From R-RK-3 sp963842775 (GTDB taxonomy: Bacteria; Pseudomonadota; Alphaproteobacteria; Rhizobiales; Rhodomicrobiaceae), in assembly GCA_963842775.1 (NCBI GenBank), contig CAWJHQ010000010.1, positions 62,001 through 126,000 on the forward strand: 64,000 bases of DNA, read 5' to 3'. Of this stretch, positions 62,932 to 64,000 are shown piece after piece. The first letter of the stretch is position 1; each line of letters opens with the position of its first letter. The notes under the pieces are model-generated. The model saw nothing but the letters and a program-made list of their open reading frames with translations. It was not told the DNA's origin and ran no database searches. The position numbers and the translations under genes were made by a program.

Positions 62932-64000
62932 ATGAACGCCGACGCTAAAGTGGAAATCAGAGGCAAGGAACGCTACAAGGCCGGCGTGCTGAAATATGCG
63001 CAGATGGGCTATTGGAGCGGCGACTACGAGCCGAAGGATACCGATGTCATCGCGCTGTTCCGCATCACCCCGCAAGAGGGCGTGGACCCGATCGAAGCCG
63101 CGGCGGCGGTCGCGGGCGAATCCTCCACCGCGACCTGGACCGTGGTGTGGACCGACCGCCTGACAGCCTGCGACCAATATCGCGGCAAGGCGTTCAAGGT
63201 CGAGCCGGTGCCGGGGCAGGAAGGGCAGTATTTCTGCTCCGTCGCCTACGACCATGATCCTGTTCGAGCCCGGCTCGATTGCCAATCTCACCGCGTCGAT
63301 CATCGGCAATGTGTTCTCCTTCAAGCCGCTGAAGGCGCCGCGGCTGGAGGACATGCGTCTGCCCGTCGCCTATGTGAAGACCTATAAGGGGCCGCCGACC
63401 GGCATCGTCGTCGAGCGCGAACGCCTGGATAAGTTCGGGCGGCCGCTGCTCGGCGCGACGACCAAGCCGAAGCTCGGCCTGTCGGCCAAGAATTACGGCC
63501 GCGTCGTCTATGAGGCGCTGAAAGGCGGGCTCGACTTCACCAAGGACGACGAGAACATCAACTCGCAGCCCTTCATGAACTGGCGCGACCGCTTCCTCTA
63601 TTGCATGGAGGCGGTGAACAAATCCATCGCCGAGAGCGGCGAGGTGAAGGGGCACTACCTCAACATCACCGCCGGGACGATGGAGGAGATGTACCGCCGC
63701 GCCGAATTGGCCAAGGAACTGGGCTCGGTCATCGTGATGGTCGATCTCATCATCGGCTGGACGGCGACGCAGTCGATTTCCGAATGGTGCCGGCAGAACG
63801 ACATGATCCTGCATATGCACCGCGCCGGGCACGGCACCTATACGCGGCAGAAGAACCACGGCATTTCCTTCCGCGTCATCGCGAAGTGGCTGCGGCTGGC
63901 GGGCGTCGATCACCTGCATGCCGGGACCGCCGTCGGCAAGCTGGAAGGCGATCCGATGACCGTGCAGGGCTATTACAACGTGCTGCGCGAGCTGAAGAAT
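62932..64000 (+). CDS. cbbL: RuBisCO large subunit CbbL, red-type form I, 5' part (frameshifted; cut by window edge)
   Basis: The N-terminal domain (RYKAGVLKYAQMGYWSGDYE; SSTATWTVVWTDRLTACDQY) runs to about 63,255, where one slip changes frame, then continues with LFEPGSIANLTASIIGNVFS, GRPLLGATTKPKLGLSAKNY (catalytic Lys), GGLDFTKDDENINSQPFMNW (carbamylated Lys in KDDE) and MHRAGHGTYTRQKNHGISF. The sequence matches form IC/ID (red-type) enzymes of proteobacteria. AAAGGA precedes the ATG at 62932. The window ends within the gene, about two-thirds through. Confidence 0.97.

Overview
The window is high-GC alphaproteobacterial DNA. It carries a red-type (form I) RuBisCO operon in the order cbbR / cbbF-cbbP-cbbT-cbbL, a MeaB GTPase, a serC-serA pair, bactofilin, a YhdP/AsmA-like giant and an N-acetylglutaminylglutamine amide (NAGGN) osmolyte locus. 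Together these suggest a metabolically versatile member of the Hyphomicrobiales (Rhizobiales) able to fix CO2, perhaps a Beijerinckiaceae or Xanthobacteraceae relative; this placement is inference from gene content. No rRNA, tRNA, CRISPR array, transposase or phage gene was seen.

Layout. 0-2.3 kb: exopolysaccharide export genes (minus strand; chain-length regulator cut by the window edge, outer-membrane barrel, Wza-like lipoprotein). 2.6-6.1 kb: quinone oxidoreductase and two acyl-CoA dehydrogenases. 6.1-22.4 kb: housekeeping and small conserved genes (phosphodiesterase, SDR, AsmA-like protein, peroxiredoxin, bactofilin, meaB, serC-serA, DUF985 cupin, HNH nuclease, SRPBCC/ArsR). 22.4-32.8 kb: a long minus-strand operon with a polyamine-type ABC transporter (potD-A-B-C), DeoR regulator, prolyl-peptidase-like hydrolase, APH-type kinase and class III PLP enzyme, followed by a 2-hydroxyacid dehydrogenase, with a divergent SDR. 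33-35.9 kb: response regulator, PQQ-type sugar dehydrogenase, dual-specificity-like phosphatase. 36.0-40.8 kb: the complete NAGGN osmoprotectant operon. 40.9-44.5 kb: MarR-GNAT fusion, outer-membrane protein, PhzF protein, PaaI thioesterase. 44.5-56.0 kb: a peptide/nickel-type ABC transporter (dppA-B-C-D-F) downstream of a class III CoA-transferase, a second PhzF protein, RidA and an aminotransferase, with a divergent MocR regulator. 56.0-57.7 kb: cNMP-binding/FAD reductase fusion. 57.9-64 kb: cbb operon, cut at the right edge inside cbbL.

How the genes work together. Two catabolic modules stand out. The first pairs polyamine-type uptake with a kinase and a class III PLP enzyme under a DeoR regulator, the layout expected for phosphorylation followed by phospho-elimination of an amino alcohol such as hydroxylysine or ethanolamine. 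The second pairs dipeptide-type uptake with an aminotransferase, RidA, PhzF and CoA-transferase under a MocR regulator, and has a perfect 10-bp inverted repeat at the divergent promoter.

Data quality. About twenty genes carry apparent single-base frameshifts although conserved sequence continues at once in another frame on the same strand. Most are clustered in 2.6-24.8 kb and 47-64 kb, while 24.9-41 kb is clean. The most economical explanation is uncorrected indel errors, not gene decay. Such genes are annotated end to end as CDS and marked frameshifted.
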